Positions 61,747 to 64,000 of a stretch of DNA of 64,000 nucleotides are shown here, piece after piece. The stretch comes from Streptomyces buecherae. Its GTDB lineage: Bacteria; Actinomycetota; Actinomycetes; Streptomycetales; Streptomycetaceae. The notes under the pieces are model-generated. The model was not told the origin of the DNA and ran no database searches. It saw only the letters and a program-made list of their open reading frames with translations. The stretch spans positions 7,914,501-7,978,500 of the forward strand of contig NZ_CP060404.1 of assembly GCF_014295035.1 (NCBI RefSeq). Reading direction: 5' to 3'. How positions within the stretch are numbered: the stretch's first letter is position 1; each line of letters starts with the position of its first letter. The translations under genes were made by a program, and so were the position numbers.

Positions 61747-62154
61747 TCAGTCGATGACGGCGGTGGCCTCGATCTCCACCAGGTGCTCGGGCACGTCGAG
61801 TGCCGCGACACCCAACAGGGTGCCCGGCGGCACGGGGGTGGCTCCCAGGCGTGCGCCCGCGCGCATGGCGCCCTCCAGGAACAAGGGCATCTTGTCGGGG
61901 GTCCAGTCGACGACGTAGACGGTGAGCCGGGTGACGTCGGCGAAGGTGGCGCCGACGGCGGTCAGGGCGGTGTTGACGTTGAGGTAGCACTGCTCGACCT
62001 GGGCGGCGAGGTCGCCCTCGCCGACCGTGGTGCCCTCGGCGTCCCAGGCGACCTGGCCCGCGACGGAGATCAGCTTCGTCCCGGTGGCGATGGACACCTG
62101 CCGGTACGCGTCGACCGCCGGCAGTCCGCTGGGGTTGGTCAGGGTGATGGCCAT
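61747..62154 (-). CDS. ridA: RidA family protein
   Basis: A 135-residue RidA/YjgF protein, a family that hydrolyses reactive enamines and imines. The SVAGQVAWDAEG strand and C-terminal VPPGTLLGVAAL and VEIEATAVI are present. The Arg that binds substrate carboxylate in RidA (usually R-x-A/V near residue 105) is replaced by TPVPPGT here, so it may belong to a non-canonical subgroup. ATG 62154 with GAGGAG. Confidence 0.87.
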   Translation of the reverse strand: MAITLTNPSGLPAVDAYRQVSIATGTKLISVAGQVAWDAEGTTVGEGDLAAQVEQCYLNVNTALTAVGATFADVTRLTVYVVDWTPDKMPLFLEGAMRAGARLGATPVPPGTLLGVAALDVPEHLVEIEATAVID

Positions 62155-62658
62155 GGTGCGCGTCTCCTCGTCGTGCGGGCCCCGCGGACGCACGTCCGCC
62201 GATCCACGGAGCCCTTGCTCTCTCGTGGTTACCGCATGACTGTAGGAGAGTGGCCGCTGACATGGGAGAACGCACTTTTCGGTGACTCGGGCACCCCCAG
62301 GTGACCCAGCAGCTCAGCGGCCCGCCCGAGGAACGAACCCGTCGGCCGGTCGGGCCCTGACCCGGGGCGGTCGCTCCGCGCGCGGCGTCGGGGGCGACGG
62401 CGTACGAGGCGGGAGCGGCGCGCGCCCGCGAGCGGCCTCCTGTGCCCGAGATGTCGCCGGCGTTAGCGGCACGCCAGCGGAACGGCAGGGCCGGGCCCGA
62501 AGCTGTGGGGCGGACGGGGGCTCGGCCGTGCGGTGTGGCAGGGCGCCGGGTGGCTGGCGCCCGCCCGCGTCCGCTCGGTCGCGTCCCGCTCCCCACCGCT
62601 CGGGTGGCGGGCACGACCACCCCGTCGACCAGCACCGTTCCGTTCCCCAGGAGGCACC
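62155..62658. other. Divergent gap before PL6 lyase gene
   Basis: 504 bases between ridA and the lyase gene. No gene is supported. Regulatory sites for both genes are expected; none is clear enough to mark. Confidence 0.4.
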
Positions 62659-64000
62659 ATGCACAGACGCACCTTTCTCGCCGGCACCGTGTTGGGCGCG
62701 GCGGCCCTCACCGCCGTGCTGCCGGCCAGCGCGTCGGCGGCGCCCGTCACCTCCCTGAAGGAACTGCAGAGCGCGATCGACCGCGCGACGCCCGGCGCCC
62801 GCATCGTGGTGGCCAACGGGACGTACACCGTTCCCTCGGGCGGCATCAGAGTGTCCGGCAAGCACGGCACGACCAGCGCGCCCATCACCATCACCGCGGA
62901 GTCGCGCGGCGGCGTGGTGCTCAAGGGGGAGCGCGGCTTCGTCTTCGACGCGTCGAGCAACATCACCGTCAGCGGCTTCGCCTTCCGACAGTCCACGAGC
63001 CTGGAGATCCCGGGGAGTTGCCAACGCATCCGGCTGACCCGCAACGACTTCCAACTCGCCGACCTGACCAAGCTCTACTGGGTGGTGGTGCGGGGTGACG
63101 ACACCAAGATCGACCGGAACCACTTCCACCACAAGACCACCGCGGGCATCTTCATCGTGGTCGACGGGCCGGACGAGGCCACCATGGCGCAGCGGCTGCA
63201 CGTCTTCCGCAACCACTTCTCCGACCACAGCTTCAGCGGCCTCAACGGCGGCGAGGCGATCCGGCTCGGCGTCAGCAGCCGGGCGCTGGCCAGCGCGAAC
63301 GCGGTGGTGGAGTACAACCTCTTCGAGCGGTGCGACGGGGACCCCGAGGCCGTCTCGGTGAAGTCGTCGGACAACACCATCCGGTACAACACGATCCGCG
63401 ACAGCCGGGGTGGCATCGTGCTGCGCCACGGCAACCGCTCCACGGTCGAGGGCAACTACCTGATCGGTGGGGCCGACGGGGTGCGCGTCTACGGCAACGA
63501 CCACCTGGTCGTCAACAACTACCTCAGCGGGCTGTCGGACGACGCCCTGGTGATCGGCAGCGGCACCACCCGCGACCACCACGCGGGGGAGAGCGAGGAC
63601 GAGCGGCGCGGCTACGACGCCTGCGACCGCGCGGTGATCGCCCACAACACCCTGCTGAACAACCGCAACACGCTCTCCAGCGACGGCAAGCCGCACGAGC
63701 CCCGTGACGTGGTGGTCGCCGACAACCTCCTGGTGAGCGACGCGGGCACCCTCGTCGCGGTGCCGAAGTCCACCGGCTTCACCTGGCAGGGCAACATCCT
63801 GTGGGGCGCGGCGTCGAACGGCACCGTTCCCACCGGCGGTTTCACCCGCGTCGACCCCCGGCTGCGCAAGGCGTCCGACGGGATCCACCGGCTCGCGGCG
63901 GACAGCCCGGCGATCGGCGCCGCCACGCTCGCGAGCCCGGCCGTGGCCGAGGACATCGACGGCCACCCGCGCGGCGACAAGCGCGACGTCGGCGCGGACG
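62659..64000 (+). CDS. Polysaccharide lyase family 6 enzyme, 3' end outside window
   Basis: At least 447 residues of a secreted alginate lyase / chondroitinase B-like enzyme. The Tat signal is HRRTFLAG, with cleavage near residue 28. The parallel beta-helix carries the family pattern: Lys235 in AVSVKSS and Arg256 in IVLRHGN, 21 residues apart like Lys250 and Arg271 of chondroitinase B. NHFHHKTTAGIF and NGGEAIRLGVSS are also typical. ATG 62659 with AGGAGG. The frame is still open at the right edge. Substrate is probably alginate or a related uronan. Confidence 0.92.
   Translation, partial: MHRRTFLAGTVLGAAALTAVLPASASAAPVTSLKELQSAIDRATPGARIVVANGTYTVPSGGIRVSGKHGTTSAPITITAESRGGVVLKGERGFVFDASSNITVSGFAFRQSTSLEIPGSCQRIRLTRNDFQLADLTKLYWVVVRGDDTKIDRNHFHHKTTAGIFIVVDGPDEATMAQRLHVFRNHFSDHSFSGLNGGEAIRLGVSSRALASANAVVEYNLFERCDGDPEAVSVKSSDNTIRYNTIRDSRGGIVLRHGNRSTVEGNYLIGGADGVRVYGNDHLVVNNYLSGLSDDALVIGSGTTRDHHAGESEDERRGYDACDRAVIAHNTLLNNRNTLSSDGKPHEPRDVVVADNLLVSDAGTLVAVPKSTGFTWQGNILWGAASNGTVPTGGFTRVDPRLRKASDGIHRLAADSPAIGAATLASPAVAEDIDGHPRGDKRDVGAD

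Overview
The window is very G+C-rich DNA with strong codon bias, GTG starts and short overlaps between genes. RbpA, a sigma-R type promoter, a mycothiol-type DinB-fold enzyme, DUF6343, an ECF42/DGPF pair and a rifamycin-associated element all point to a Streptomyces-like actinobacterium. No tRNA, rRNA, CRISPR array, insertion sequence or intact prophage was recognised.

Layout. 1-5 kb: lnt (cut by the window edge), ppm1 and fxsA face rbpA, which has an exact sigma-R promoter. 4-15 kb: a YczE/YczR pair, an FtsK-like ATPase with a small membrane protein, an ankyrin protein, an amidase, the lutABC lactate operon and a flavin monooxygenase. 15-20 kb: an ssu sulfonate operon led by a leaderless cysteine-containing leader peptide and carrying an extra small ORF. 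20.6-24 kb: an envelope/stress run (repeat protein, holin-like, DUF3618, YihY) and YjbQ. 24-31 kb: two secreted serine proteases on either side of a 1024-residue LuxR-type regulator.

31.9-39 kb is the most striking region. A Cro/C1-NB-ARC-TPR regulator is divergent from a three-gene secreted operon. The first two genes are tandem paralogues of an unknown domain with a DWVGIY core. The third encodes a 943-residue protein whose N-terminal half carries the complete active-site pattern of ribosome-inactivating proteins (rRNA N-glycosidases), fused to a right-handed beta-helix domain. This looks like a secreted toxin aimed at eukaryotic ribosomes.

40-44 kb: recA lies between relics of a peptide ABC transporter ATPase and a NuoN-like gene with an inverted piece, and no recX follows it. 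This suggests a second or relocated recA, apparently with an SOS box. 44-52 kb: gdhA, a LysR regulator, DUF4360, a pretoxin-HINT relic with an orphan immunity gene, a glutathione peroxidase, and a divergent dioxygenase / AlaDH-PNT-fold pair. 52.6-58 kb: a HelR-like RNA polymerase motor with a rifamycin-associated element, an NmrA reductase, and a DGPF/ECF42 pair with a matching promoter. 58-64 kb: a peptide deformylase sharing an operator with an ArsR-type regulator, a secreted choice-of-anchor-C protein, a guanine-deaminase-like enzyme, RidA, and a Tat-exported PL6 lyase cut by the right edge.
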